Shown one piece after another: positions 18,539-28,900 of a stretch of DNA of 64,000 nucleotides. The first letter of the stretch is position 1; every line of letters starts with the position of its first letter. Origin of the DNA: Lysobacter sp. M2-1 (GTDB lineage: Bacteria > Pseudomonadota > Gammaproteobacteria > Xanthomonadales > Xanthomonadaceae). Both the position numbers and the translations under genes were made by a program. The notes beneath the pieces are model-generated. The model was not told the origin of the DNA, ran no database searches, and saw only the letters and a list, made by a program, of their open reading frames with translations. Location of the stretch: the NCBI RefSeq assembly GCF_022662495.1, contig NZ_JAKPBU010000001.1, forward strand, positions 1,550,001 through 1,614,000. Reading direction: 5' to 3'.

Positions 18539-21226
18539 ATGCATTCGCGTAGCGTTTCGATGAAGACCGTAGCCCTGAATGTCGCGGCGGTGCTGTTGCT
18601 CGCCTCCGCGCAAGGTGCCATCGCGCAGACCGCCGATGCAGCGCGGCCCTGGCTCGATACCAGCCGCAGTTTCGAGCAACGCGCGGCCGACCTCGTTTCC
18701 CGCATGACCCTGGAAGAGAAGGCCGCGCAGATGCAGAACAACGCGCCGGCGATCCCGCGCCTGGACGTTCCGGCCTACGACTGGTGGAACGAGGCCCTGC
18801 ACGGCGTCGCCCGCGCGGGCGCGGCGACGGTATTCCCGCAGGCGATCGGCATGGCGGCGACGTTCGACATTCCATTGATGCAGGAAGTCTCGACCACGAT
18901 CAGCGATGAGGCCCGCGCCAAGCACCACGAGTTCGCGGCGCGCGGCCAGCGTAACCGCTATCAGGGCCTCACCTTCTGGTCGCCGAACATCAACATCTTC
19001 CGCGACCCGCGCTGGGGCAGGGGCCAGGAGACCTACGGCGAGGATCCGTACCTGACCGCGCGCATGGGCGTGACCTTCGTGCAGGGCCTGCAGGGCGACG
19101 ATCCCAGGTACAGGAAGCTCGACGCGACCGCCAAGCACTTCGCCGTGCACAGCGGCCCGGAAGCCGATCGTCATCATTTCGATGCGAAGCCGAGCGAGCG
19201 CGACCTGTACGAGACCTACCTGCCGGCGTTCGAGGCGCTGGTGAAGGAAGGCCAGGTCGCCGCTGTGATGGGCGCTTACAACCGGGTGTACGGCGAGTCG
19301 GCCAGTGCCAGCCAGTTCCTGCTGCGCGATGTCCTGCGTCGCGACTGGGGGTTCAAGGGCTATGTGGTGTCCGACTGCTGGGCGATCGTGGACATCTGGA
19401 AGAACCACAAGATCGTCGCCACGCGCGAGGAAGCCGCAGCGCTCGCGGTGAAGAACGGCACGGAGCTGGAATGCGGCGAGGAGTATTCGACGCTGCCGGC
19501 GGCAGTGCGCAAGGGGTTGATCGGGCAGGCCGACATCGACGATGCGCTGACCCGTCTGTTCGCCACCCGCATGCGCCTGGGCATGTTCGATCCGCCGGGA
19601 CAGGTTCCATGGGCGCAGATCCCGTATTCGGTGAACCAGTCTCCGCAGCACGATGCGCTGGCGCGCCGCGCGGCACGGGAATCCCTCGTGCTGCTGAAGA
19701 ATGATGGTGTGCTGCCGCTGTCGAAGGATCTCAAGCGCATTGCAGTGGTCGGGCCGACTGCGGACGACACGATGTCGTTGCTGGGCAACTACTACGGCAC
19801 GCCGGCTGCGCCGGTGACCGTGCTCAACGGCATTCGCCAGGCGCTACCGGACGCGGAAGTCGTGTACGCGCCGGGCGCCGACCTGGTCGAGGGCCGCGAC
19901 GATCCCGCAGCCGCACCGCTGATCGAAGCGCGCTTCCTGCGGCCATCGGCGGATGCAAGCGAACGCGGTCTGCTCGGCGAATATTTTCGCGGCCGCCAGT
20001 TCGATGGCAAGCCGGTGCTGACCAGGATCGATCCGCAGGTCGGCTTCCGCTGGGACCGGGAGGCGCCGACCAGCGACCTGGTCGCGCGTGGTGAGCTCGC
20101 GCCGGATACGGCGCTGAACGACGACGATTTCGCAGTGCGCTGGAGCGGGCAGTTGCTGCCGCCGGTGAGCGGCAGATACGAACTGGAAGTCGCCGCCAAC
20201 GATGGCTATCGCTTCTGGCTCGACGGGAAACTGCTGATCGATGCCTGGAGCGACGCACCACGCCTGCGTGGCAAAAGCGCCCCAGTCGAGCTGCAGGCAG
20301 GCAAGGCCTACGACATCCGGCTCGAGTACTACGAACACGAACACGACGCCGCAGTACGCCTGGCATGGCGGCTACCGGGAGCGAAATCCGCCTTCGACGA
20401 AGCGCTGGACGCCGCGCGCGATGCCGAGGCGGTCATCTTCGTCGGCGGCCTGACCGGCGACGTGGAAGGCGAGGAGATGGAAGTCAGCTATCCCGGCTTC
20501 GCCGGCGGCGACCGCACCGACATGCGGTTGCCCAAGCCGCAGCAACGACTGCTCGAAGCCCTGCATGCGACCGGCAAGCCCGTGGTGCTGGTACTGACCA
20601 CTGGTTCGGCCATTGCCGTGGACTGGGCCAAGCAGAACCTGCCGGCGATCCTGGTCGCCTGGTATCCGGGCCAGCGCGGCGGCAGCGCCGTCGCCGACGT
20701 GCTGTTCGGCGATGCGAATCCCGCCGGTCGCCTGCCGGTGACGTTCTACAAGGCCGACGAGAAGCTGCCCGCGTTCGACGACTACGCCATGCGCGGCCGC
20801 ACGTACCGCTATTTCGGGGGCGAACCGCTGTATCCGTTCGGCCATGGACTGTCCTATACGAACTTCGCGTACTCGGGGTTGAAGCTGGATCGCAGCAATG
20901 CCGGCAGCAGCGACCAGGTGCGCGTCTCGCTGAAGGTGAAGAACAGCGGCGCCCGTGCCGGCGAGGAAGTCGTGCAGCTGTACCTGCGCCCGAACGAACC
21001 GCGGCGCGAGCGCGCGATCCGGGAGCTGCGCGGCTTTCAGCGCGTGAGCCTGCAACCTGGCGAGGAGCGCACGCTGTCCTTCGTCATCTCGCCCGCAGCC
21101 GATCTCAGGCACTACGACGATCAACGCGATACGTACGCGGTCGATCCGGGCGACTACGAAGTGCAGGTCGGCGCTTCCAGCGCGGACATCCGACTGAGCC
21201 AGGGTTTCAGGGTCACGGGAGACTAG
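18539..21226 (+). CDS. GH3 beta-xylosidase/beta-glucosidase with PA14 insert
   Basis: This 895-residue GH3 enzyme has a signal peptide (Met8 at 18560 is an equally plausible start; cleavage near AIAQ). It has an N-terminal TIM barrel with the nucleophile Asp279 in GYVVSDCWAIVD. A PA14 domain, about residues 460-625, is inserted in the second domain (RYELEVAANDGYRFWLDGKL). The fibronectin-III-like C-terminal domain starts near FAYSGLKLDRS. The SDC context and the WWNEALHGVARAG motif are typical of plant-type beta-xylosidases. It likely releases xylose from xylo-oligomers in the periplasm. The start is 15 bases after the GH43 stop, so the gene belongs to that operon. Confidence 0.94.
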   Translation: MHSRSVSMKTVALNVAAVLLLASAQGAIAQTADAARPWLDTSRSFEQRAADLVSRMTLEEKAAQMQNNAPAIPRLDVPAYDWWNEALHGVARAGAATVFPQAIGMAATFDIPLMQEVSTTISDEARAKHHEFAARGQRNRYQGLTFWSPNINIFRDPRWGRGQETYGEDPYLTARMGVTFVQGLQGDDPRYRKLDATAKHFAVHSGPEADRHHFDAKPSERDLYETYLPAFEALVKEGQVAAVMGAYNRVYGESASASQFLLRDVLRRDWGFKGYVVSDCWAIVDIWKNHKIVATREEAAALAVKNGTELECGEEYSTLPAAVRKGLIGQADIDDALTRLFATRMRLGMFDPPGQVPWAQIPYSVNQSPQHDALARRAARESLVLLKNDGVLPLSKDLKRIAVVGPTADDTMSLLGNYYGTPAAPVTVLNGIRQALPDAEVVYAPGADLVEGRDDPAAAPLIEARFLRPSADASERGLLGEYFRGRQFDGKPVLTRIDPQVGFRWDREAPTSDLVARGELAPDTALNDDDFAVRWSGQLLPPVSGRYELEVAANDGYRFWLDGKLLIDAWSDAPRLRGKSAPVELQAGKAYDIRLEYYEHEHDAAVRLAWRLPGAKSAFDEALDAARDAEAVIFVGGLTGDVEGEEMEVSYPGFAGGDRTDMRLPKPQQRLLEALHATGKPVVLVLTTGSAIAVDWAKQNLPAILVAWYPGQRGGSAVADVLFGDANPAGRLPVTFYKADEKLPAFDDYAMRGRTYRYFGGEPLYPFGHGLSYTNFAYSGLKLDRSNAGSSDQVRVSLKVKNSGARAGEEVVQLYLRPNEPRRERAIRELRGFQRVSLQPGEERTLSFVISPAADLRHYDDQRDTYAVDPGDYEVQVGASSADIRLSQGFRVTGD

Positions 21227-21331
21227 CGATGCCTGGGAACAGGTCGCGTCGCCGCGCCAGGCAACGCCTGGACGTGTGCGGTGACGCGACCCCGCTGCGT
21301 TATCGCGTGCGCTAGCGACGCGGGCCCGCGC

Positions 21332-22369
21332 CTAGCGGGGAAACCCGAGGCCGGTCGCGTTCACCCGGACGCGCGCTAGGAAGGTATGCGAGCTCATGTA
21401 GAGCGTTCGGCCGTCATCGCCGAAGGCGCAGTTCGAAACCGCGGTGCCGGTCTCGATGCGCCCCAGGCGCTTGCCGTCGGCGTCGAACACGAGCACGCCG
21501 CCGGGCCCCGTCGCAAAGATGCGGCCGTCGCCGGAGACGGCCATGCCGTCGGGCAGCCCCGGGCTGGCTTCGCCGACAAGGTCGGATGCATCGGCGAACA
21601 CGCGTTTGTCGAGCACGGCGCCGCGGGCATCGAGCGCGTACGCCATCCACACCGGTCTGGCCGGGTCCGAGTTGGATACGTACAGGGTGCGCTCGTCCGG
21701 CGACAATGCGATTCCATTCGGAAAGCTGAGCCCGTCGTCCAGCAAGTGGACCGTGCCATCCGGGTCGACCCGATAAACGCCATTGAACTTCAGTTCCTTG
21801 ACCGGTGATTCGTCGAGGTCCTTCAGGCCGTAGGGCGGATCGGTGAAGAACACCGCCCCGTCGCTGCGCCGCACGACATCGTTCGGGCTGTTGAATCGGT
21901 GCCCGTCGTAGCTGGAGGCGAGCGCGGTCTTGCGCTTCGTCGCCGGATCGAGTCTGGCCACGATGCGCGTTCCGGAGTCCGCCATCAGCACCGTTCCCGA
22001 GGGTTCGGCAAACAAGCCGTTGGCGCCCGGTTCGCGCAAGGCGCCCAGGTCGGGACCGTCGTAGCCCGAGGGCTTGAGGAACACCGATAGCCCATCGCGT
22101 TCCGACCAGCGATACAGCGTGTTCTCGGGCACGTCCGTGAACAGCAGATAGCCCCCGGCCCGGATCCAGGCCGGGCCTTCGGACCAGGTGAAGCCTTCGG
22201 CGATCTTCTCGATGCGCGCGTCCGCCGCCACGACATCCTGGAAGGACGCGTCGAATGTCGTCAGGCGCCCGATCGCGGGAGAGTGCTGCGGTGGCGCTTC
22301 GGCCGTCGCGCAGGCGGCCAGCATCGCCAGCAGCGGGATCGCAAAAGCAGAGCGGGGCAGGTGGCTCAT
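21332..22369 (-). CDS. SMP-30/gluconolactonase-family lipoprotein
   Basis: This 345-residue six-bladed beta-propeller of the SMP-30/gluconolactonase/LRE family hydrolyses sugar lactones with a divalent metal. Metal and active-site segments are recognisable: FTWSEGPAWI (Glu), FNSPNDVVRRSDG (Asn-Asp), and LSFPNGIALSPDE (Asn). A signal peptide ends with the lipobox LAAC, so it is probably an outer-membrane-anchored periplasmic lipoprotein. The ATG at 22369 follows AGGAGAATCCCG. It is the last gene of the minus-strand group after the halogenase. Aldonolactone or xylonolactone hydrolysis would fit the locus but is not shown. Confidence 0.86.
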   Translation of the reverse strand: MSHLPRSAFAIPLLAMLAACATAEAPPQHSPAIGRLTTFDASFQDVVAADARIEKIAEGFTWSEGPAWIRAGGYLLFTDVPENTLYRWSERDGLSVFLKPSGYDGPDLGALREPGANGLFAEPSGTVLMADSGTRIVARLDPATKRKTALASSYDGHRFNSPNDVVRRSDGAVFFTDPPYGLKDLDESPVKELKFNGVYRVDPDGTVHLLDDGLSFPNGIALSPDERTLYVSNSDPARPVWMAYALDARGAVLDKRVFADASDLVGEASPGLPDGMAVSGDGRIFATGPGGVLVFDADGKRLGRIETGTAVSNCAFGDDGRTLYMSSHTFLARVRVNATGLGFPR

Positions 22370-22484
22370 CGGGATTCTCCTGCGGATCGCCCACACGGCT
22401 TCCGGCGCCGGACAGGTCGGTGTCGTTGGCAATGGCAGCCGCGATACGAGAGTCTTGGCCAGATCATCGAAGCCTCTTGTGTAT

Positions 22485-23999
22485 TCAAACCCGCTTCCCC
22501 CTGCCTTCCCATACTTCGGGAGGCGCCTTGCAGTAGCGTTCGATGAATTCCTGCTGCGGCGGCATCTGCGTCACCACGCGCGAGATCGGCTGCCGGATCG
22601 AGTCCAGCAGGTTTCGCAGGTCCGCATCCGACAGCGCCCGCGCCAGGGGATGGTGCTGCTCCGGCACGATACCCTGGCCAAGCAGGACGTGGGTCCACGA
22701 ATCCAGCCGGAACAGCTCGTCCGCGCCCTGCCACGCGTGGGCGCGCTCGCGCCACGCGCGCAAGCGGATCGACAACGACTCGGGCAGGTCCATTTCGCGG
22801 CACTGCTTCCACATCGGTTCGTCGCGCTGGTTGGCGTGGTAGTGCAGGATGATGAAGTCGCGCACGTGTTCCATCTCGGCGCGGCTGACGTCGTTGTAGA
22901 GGTCGACCAGCGACGGTGCGATGCCGTCGAAGGGAAACAGCTGGATCAGGCGCACTACGGCGCTGATGGCGAGGTGGATGCTGGTCGACTCCAGGGGTTC
23001 GATGAAGCCGCTGGCCAGGCCAAGCGAAACCACGTTCTTGTTCCAGGCCTTCAGCCTGCGGCCAGTGCGGAACGGCACCAGCCAGGGATCCTTGATCGGC
23101 CGCGCACCGACGTCGCGTAATAGCTTGGCCCGAGCTTCGTCGTCGGACATGTGACGGCTGGAGAAGACGAGTCCGCAGCCGACACGGTGCTGCAGCGGGA
23201 TATGCCAGCGCCAGCCGGCCTCGTGCGCGATCGCGCGCGTGTACGGCACCGGCGGGCCGATCGATTCGGTCTGCACCGCCACAGCACGATCGCTGGGCAG
23301 CCAGTGGTTCCAGTCTTCGTAGCCGGTGTGCAGGGCCTGTTCGATCAGCAGGCCGCGGAAGCCGGTGCAGTCGATGAACAGGTCGCCCTCCACGATCTGT
23401 CCATCCTCCAGCACCAGCGCTTCGATGGACCCGCTTTGCGAGTGCTGCCTGACCTCACGAATCTTGCCTTCGACGCGTTTCAGTCCGTAGCCCTCGGAGA
23501 TACGGCGCAGGAAGCGCGCGTAAAGGCCGGCGTCGAAATGGTAGGCGTAGTTGACCTGGGGCTGTGTTTGAAGCGCGAACTGATCGCCGCGCGAAGCAAC
23601 GGTTTCCAGGCAGAAGTCGCCCAGTTCAGATTGCATGCCGCGACGCAGACTGTCCAGCCAGAAATGATGGAAAGGACAGACCAGGGTGCCCTGCCCGGTG
23701 ATGCCGAATGGATGGATATAGCGCTCGCCTGGCCGGCGCCAGTTCTCGAAGGAAATGGAGAGCTTGAAGGTGCCGGCGACCGCGCGAAGGAACTCCTGCT
23801 CGTCGATCTGCAGGAAGCGGTGGAACGTGCGGATCGGCGGTACCGTGGATTCGCCGACGCCGACGGTGCCGATCTGCTCCGACTCGACCAGGGTGATGTC
23901 CAGCCGGTCGCGAAACTGATGCGACAGCGCACAGGCGGCAAGCCAACCAGCGGTGCCGCCGCCCGCGATCACTACCTTGCGTATCTGCCCGGTCTCCAA
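22485..23999 (-). CDS. Flavin-dependent tryptophan-halogenase-family protein
   Basis: This 504-residue protein has the full signature of two-component FADH2-dependent halogenases. The FAD motif is GGGTAGW (residues 13-19). The catalytic lysine is Lys79 (GTFKLS), at the same position as in PrnA. The WxWxIP motif is W263-R-W265-H-I-P, and the active-site Glu is 334 in FIEPLESTS. All catalytic positions are kept, so halogenation of indole or tryptophan-like substrates is plausible. The start is a TTG at 23999 with AGGGGA five bases upstream. It lies 34 bases after the JmjC-like gene. Relatives in Xanthomonas, Caulobacter and Brevundimonas are often beside TonB receptors, and some brominate free indole. 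A cognate flavin reductase is not in the window. Confidence 0.93.
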   Translation of the reverse strand: METGQIRKVVIAGGGTAGWLAACALSHQFRDRLDITLVESEQIGTVGVGESTVPPIRTFHRFLQIDEQEFLRAVAGTFKLSISFENWRRPGERYIHPFGITGQGTLVCPFHHFWLDSLRRGMQSELGDFCLETVASRGDQFALQTQPQVNYAYHFDAGLYARFLRRISEGYGLKRVEGKIREVRQHSQSGSIEALVLEDGQIVEGDLFIDCTGFRGLLIEQALHTGYEDWNHWLPSDRAVAVQTESIGPPVPYTRAIAHEAGWRWHIPLQHRVGCGLVFSSRHMSDDEARAKLLRDVGARPIKDPWLVPFRTGRRLKAWNKNVVSLGLASGFIEPLESTSIHLAISAVVRLIQLFPFDGIAPSLVDLYNDVSRAEMEHVRDFIILHYHANQRDEPMWKQCREMDLPESLSIRLRAWRERAHAWQGADELFRLDSWTHVLLGQGIVPEQHHPLARALSDADLRNLLDSIRQPISRVVTQMPPQQEFIERYCKAPPEVWEGRGKRV

Positions 24000-24033
24000 T
24001 GCGGTCCCCTTGATGCGTGCCGGCGCAGCCGGC

Positions 24034-25056
24034 TCAACGGTTGAGTTTGCCGATCAGCATCGCGCGGATCTGGCGTGCCAGCGCATCGTCCACGGGTCCC
24101 AGCACCTTGCGCGCCGCTGTAGGCAGGTGCTCGCCGGCGCGTTCGCCGGGCCCGAAGACGTAGTAGTCGAAGACCTGACGCCAGGCCTGCTTTTCGCGCT
24201 CCGGGCGGTCGCGGATCGTCCACAACGCGTGTTGCAGCGCGAGCACCGGCGCCGGAATGTGTGCCGGCACGCTGCTCCACCAGTAGTTCACCAGCACGTT
24301 GAATGGCTCCAGCCCCTGCACATGGTGCCACCACAGGCTGGGAATGAAGATCGCATCGCCCGGTTCCAACACCGCGCTTTGTCCCGCCGCGAGCGCTTCG
24401 CGAAAGCGCGGATAGCGCTCGAAGTCGGGCGCGTCAAAATCGACCACGCTGACCGCCTGGCCGCCGGGCGTGGGCTCCAGCGGACCTGGATACAGGTTGC
24501 CGATCTGGTCCGGCGGAAACAAGGTGAAGCGGCGACGCCCGACCGCACAGCAGGCGATGTTGTTCTGCGCGTCGTAATGGCAGGACGCGGTCACGCGGTT
24601 GCCGATCCAGATGCTCGGCGGCGCGTGGATGCCGTGCGCGGCGAGGTCGAGGTCGTTCTCCGCGCGCAAGCCCGGTAGGCGCGTATCGACCAGCAGCGAG
24701 GCGAGGTACCAGGTCGGCGGCCGTGGGTCGTCGGCGTGCGCGGCGATCGCATCGAGCACCTCGTCCAGCGCGCCGCGCCGTACTTCGATGTTCAAGGCGG
24801 TGAAGTCGTCGTTGTAGAAAGGCCGCCCGGCGATCTCCGGGCCGCCGTAGGAGTAGGTCACCGGCTGGCCGTTCCAGGCGCCGCGCAACACGTCCATCGC
24901 CGCATCCATGCCGCGCTGGCCGGCGCGGACCAGGCCCCAGTCGCGCGCCACGCCGCGCAGCACCGCGGGCTGGCCAGCGGCGAGCAGTTCGGCCAGCGGC
25001 AACGTGCCGGGCCGGCAGTCCGGCACCTCGCGCACGCTGGCGGCGGCCGCGGCCAT
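24034..25056 (-). CDS. Cupin-like (JmjC/cupin_8) Fe(II)/2-oxoglutarate oxygenase-like protein
   Basis: This 340-residue protein has the double-stranded beta-helix of the cupin_8/FIH-like JmjC family. The iron facial triad is visible as His160-x-Asp162 (SCHYDAQNN) and His244 in LWWHHVQ. FPPDQIGNLYPGPL and AVLEPGDAIFIPSLWW are the conserved pre-triad segments of the family. Members hydroxylate side chains of proteins or small molecules using 2-oxoglutarate. It follows SapC after five bases and precedes the halogenase, an arrangement repeatedly seen behind TonB receptors in Caulobacter and Xanthomonas relatives. The target is unknown. Confidence 0.88.
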   Translation of the reverse strand: MAAAAASVREVPDCRPGTLPLAELLAAGQPAVLRGVARDWGLVRAGQRGMDAAMDVLRGAWNGQPVTYSYGGPEIAGRPFYNDDFTALNIEVRRGALDEVLDAIAAHADDPRPPTWYLASLLVDTRLPGLRAENDLDLAAHGIHAPPSIWIGNRVTASCHYDAQNNIACCAVGRRRFTLFPPDQIGNLYPGPLEPTPGGQAVSVVDFDAPDFERYPRFREALAAGQSAVLEPGDAIFIPSLWWHHVQGLEPFNVLVNYWWSSVPAHIPAPVLALQHALWTIRDRPEREKQAWRQVFDYYVFGPGERAGEHLPTAARKVLGPVDDALARQIRAMLIGKLNR

Positions 25057-25061
25057 CGCGC

Positions 25062-25808
25062 TCAGGCCGCCGCGGCGTCCTGCTGGCGCAGACGGCGCTG
25101 CTTTTCCGCCATCAGCCTGCGCAGGTTGTGCATCGAGCCCAGCATCAGGTACGCGCCTTCGAGATAGCCGCTGCGGTGCAGCCGGTGCAGTGCGTCGGCG
25201 TCGAGTGCGGCCAGGCGTTCGCGGTCGATGCCGTGCAGTCCGGTCAGGCTCGCGCCGTGCTGCCCGTCGAACTTCAGTTCGACGTTCATCGGCTGGATCA
25301 GGCCCAGCTCATCGAATGCGGCGAACATCGCCGTGCCGGCCTCGGCGCCGTCACGGATGCCGCGCAGCACGGTGATGACGTGTTCCAGGTAAGGACTGTG
25401 GCCACCGTGCGGCAGGAACACCGCCTCGCCTTCGCCCGCGCCGATGCGCGGGTGTTCCATGTCGACGTGTATCACCGGCTCCTTGCGCAGTTCGCCGTCG
25501 ACGGTCTGTTCCTGGAAACCGATCAGGAACGGCCCGCGCGCGACGTAACCGGGCAGGTAGCCGGCGTTCCAGCGGTCCTCGCGCAGGAACAGGTTTTCGT
25601 TCGCCTCGAAGCCGAGCAGCGCGACCGCCTGCCATTGCCCGCCATCGCGCTCGCGGCGCAGGAAGATCGGGTATTCGCGCTGCAGCTCTGCGAACTCGGT
25701 GGGGAACGCCGGCACCATGCCGACCTCGTCGCCAAACGCGCGACCGAAGCCGGTGACGATACGCAAGTCCTTGTGCGTCACATTGTTGAGCAGTTCGTAT
25801 CTGGCCAT
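25062..25808 (-). CDS. SapC-family protein
   Basis: This 248-residue SapC-family protein opens MARYELLNNVTHKDLRI, with the conserved FPTEFAELQREYPIFLR and LGFEANENLFL segments. The name comes from a Campylobacter S-layer secretion operon, but most members are of unknown function and lie next to TonB receptors, JmjC-like cupins and halogenases, as here. No signal peptide or membrane segment is seen, so it should be cytoplasmic. I use Met at 25808; the open frame extends to 25907 but enters the upstream terminator hairpin. Confidence 0.88.
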   Translation of the reverse strand: MARYELLNNVTHKDLRIVTGFGRAFGDEVGMVPAFPTEFAELQREYPIFLRRERDGGQWQAVALLGFEANENLFLREDRWNAGYLPGYVARGPFLIGFQEQTVDGELRKEPVIHVDMEHPRIGAGEGEAVFLPHGGHSPYLEHVITVLRGIRDGAEAGTAMFAAFDELGLIQPMNVELKFDGQHGASLTGLHGIDRERLAALDADALHRLHRSGYLEGAYLMLGSMHNLRRLMAEKQRRLRQQDAAAA

Positions 25809-25860
25809 GCGGGTTCGACTGCGGAGCCGGCGCGGGACACCGTTATGCCCCGCGCCAGCG

Positions 25861-25897
25861 GAAAAAGAAAGGGGACCACTGCCTGCGCAGCGGTCCC
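25861..25897 (-). terminator. Intrinsic terminator between receptor and sapC
   Basis: Reading the minus strand, an 11-bp stem with one mismatch (GGGACCGCTGC with GCAGTGGTCCC) is followed directly by CTTTCTTTTTC. It lies 24 bases after the TonB-receptor stop. This is the clearest intrinsic terminator in the window. It should lower sapC-cupin-halogenase expression relative to the receptor. Confidence 0.75.
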
Positions 25898-25920
25898 GTT
25901 CCGTCACGACATGCCAAGAC

Positions 25921-28900
25921 TCAGAACTTGTAGCGGACCCCGATCATGTAACGCGGGTTCTGGTCCAGCAGCTTGATGACCTGCTCGTCGGTGCGGCCGT
26001 GCCAGCGCACGTCCTCGCCGGTCAGGTTGATTACCTCGAAGCCGGCAGACCAGTGGTCATTGAACGCGTAGTTCACGTTCAGGTCCCACTGCTGATAGGC
26101 CTCGACGTAGAACGGATTGCGGCTGCCGCCCTGGTTGGCCATGATCAGGTACTCGTCGCGCCAGTTCCAGGCCAGGCGTGCGGACCAGCCGTACTTCTCG
26201 AACATGAAGGCGGCGTTGGCGCTGTCGCTCAGGCCGGTCAGCGAGAATTGGTCGATGCCCGGGTCGCCGCCGTCGTCGAAGCCCACGTCGCCCTTGACGA
26301 TGGTGTAGTTGGCGAAGATGCCGAACCCGCTATCGCCGAAGAAGTGCTGGCCGGCCAGTTCCCAGCCATGCAGTCCGGCCTTGTGCTGGTTGACCGGCTT
26401 GTTGACGTCGAACATGTACAGCGGGTCGTCGGCTTCGCCGACCAGGTTGTAGGCATTCTCCGTCGCCAGCGCCTGCGCGTCGGTGCCGTCGAAGGCTGCC
26501 AGCCCGGCCGGATCGTTGCGCAGCAATGCCGTCGCGGTGAACAGCGAAGTGTCGTTGGCCGAACAGGCCGCGGCATTGGCCGCGCCGACCTGGTCCACGC
26601 AGGCCTGGCTAGTCAGGAAGGCCAGCGCCGCCTGCGCGTCGGGACCGGACGTCGGGTCGGTCAATCCGTACAGGTTCTCGCGGACGACGGAGTTGCCGAC
26701 GAAGTTGTCGACCGTCTTGCGCCAGTAGGTCGCCGCGATGAAGCTTGCGTCGTCGAAGTACCACTCCAGCGCCAGATCCAGGTTTTCCGATTCCAGCGGC
26801 AGCAGCCCCGGGTCCTGCGCGCTGCCGGTGGCGCGGGTGGACGGGTCGGTGAGGATCGAGCCGCTCGGGGCGTTCGGGCCCGGGCCCGCATAGAGGTTGC
26901 CGTAGGGCGCGCGTGCGATGGTCTTGCCGAACGAGGCGCGGCCCTTCAGCTCGTCGGTGAAGTCGATGCTGAAGTCCAGATTCGGCAACACGTAGCTGTA
27001 GCTGGCCTTCTCGCTGAACGGCTGCGTCTCGGCGGAACGGACGATGCGGAAATCATTGTTGGCCTGCCATTCGATCGCGCTGGGAATTGCCACCGCCGAG
27101 GTCGAGACCACATCGGTCTTCTCGTAGCGCACGCCGATCCGGGTGGCCGTCGGCATGCCGCCCAGTTCGCCCTCGAAGTCGACCTGCACATAGGCAGAGT
27201 TCGTCTTTTCCTCGACCCGGTTGTCGGCGGCGAGCACGTCGCTGACGCTGTTGCTGACACCATAGTGCTCGGCGGCCCATCGTGCCAGGTCGTTGGCGTC
27301 GCCGGCCCAGGCGCCCTGCGCCGCGCCGGAACCGTCGTAGTCGTCGAACAGGCCGACGATGCTGATCGGGTGCAGCAGTCCGATCAGGCCGTTGGCGCCG
27401 TCCTCTTCCACGTTGGCCACGCCCCAGTCGCCGAGGGCGGCATACATCTGGTTGGCCTGCAGGCGATGGGTCGATGACTTCGTGTTGTCGACACCGAACT
27501 GGAAGCGGCCATTGTCGAAGTTCCATTCGCCGTCGACGCGGGCCTGCTTGATCTCGCTGATCTGGGTCTGCGACTCGATCCGCAGCACCTGCGAGCCGAG
27601 CTCGCCCGGGGCGAAGTCGGCATTGATCACGCCGTTGGTCCCGGCGAGGGCATCGGCCTGGGTCGGATACCAGGTGCGCGCGGAGATGGGTAGGCCGTTG
27701 TTGAACCAGTACTCCTGGGCGTAGTAGCCGCCGCAGTGCGCGCTGGCGCTGCAGTTGTTGGTGCCGGCCAGGCTGAAGTAGGTGGCGCCACCGCCGGTCA
27801 GCGGGTCGTTGGGCCGGCTCTCGTTCTTGGAGTCGTGCATGTCGAGGCTGAGACGGAGACGGTCGTTGACGTCCCATGCGGCGTTGAAGCCGAGCGAACC
27901 GAGCTTGTACTTCTGCCGGTTGCTCTGCTGCTCGAGGCCGAAGTCCTTGGTCTGGACGATCTCGCGGATGTACACCGGCGTGGCCACGGCCCCGCTGGTG
28001 TCGAACTCGACGTCGGTGTATTGGCTGTTCTGCAGCCACATGCCCTGCTCGCCGCGGTCCTCGGCGATCTCATTGGTCGAGTAGGTGTAGTCCAGGGTCA
28101 GGGTGACGCTGTCGACCGGTGCGAACTGGATCACGGCCTGGCCGTTGATACGCTCGCGCTCGAAATCGGCGAAGGCATAGCGCAGGTCGTTAGGCCGACC
28201 GTATAGCTCGCCGAGCCCCGGCGCGTTGACCACGTCGGGGCCGCCCGGCATCGAGCCGGTCCACGGCTGGATGTTCCAGTTGTTCTCGGTTGCCTGCACC
28301 GAACCGCCCTTGCGCTTCTGATAGCTGGCGTTCAAGCCGATGCCGAAGGTCTTGTCGGGATTGGTCCAGCTGAAGATGCCGGACAGTTCCGGGGTCGCGT
28401 CGTCGCCTTCGAACGGCTGTGACTTGTCGTAGCCCAGCTTGGCGCCGGCGCTGGCGACCACGCCGGAGTGGTTGAGCGGCTTGTCGGTGAGGATGTTGAT
28501 GGTGGCGCCGATGCCGCCGCTGGGCACGTGCGCCTGGCCGGTCTTGTAGACCTCGATGCCGTTGATCGCCTCGGAGGCCAGCTGGGCGAAGTTGAACGCG
28601 CGGGTGCCGCCGTCCACGCCGCCAACCGGCACCTGGCCGGCTGCGCCGAAGGCATCGGCGCCGGGGATCTGGCGGCCGTTGAGGGTGACCATGTTGAACT
28701 GCGGGCCGAAGCCGCGCGCGGTGACCTGCGCGCCTTCGCCATCGCGGCGCTCGATCGAGATGCCGGTGATGCGCTGCAGCGACTCGGCCAGGTTGGTGTC
28801 GGGGAACTTGCCGATATCCTCGGCGCTGATCGCGTCGACCACGCCGGCAGCGTTGCGCTTGGTGTTCATCGAGTGCGCGAGCGCGTTGCGCATGCCGGTG

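Noticed and set aside
16688-19651. 987-residue frame antisense to the GH43 and GH3 genes
   Set aside because: Shadow of third-position GC bias; no start signal or family features, and it spans several real genes.
25699-27477. 592-residue frame antisense to the TonB receptor
   Set aside because: Translation is a mirror of high-GC codon bias (Val/Ala/Arg-rich, no family motif); the receptor on the other strand has full domain structure.
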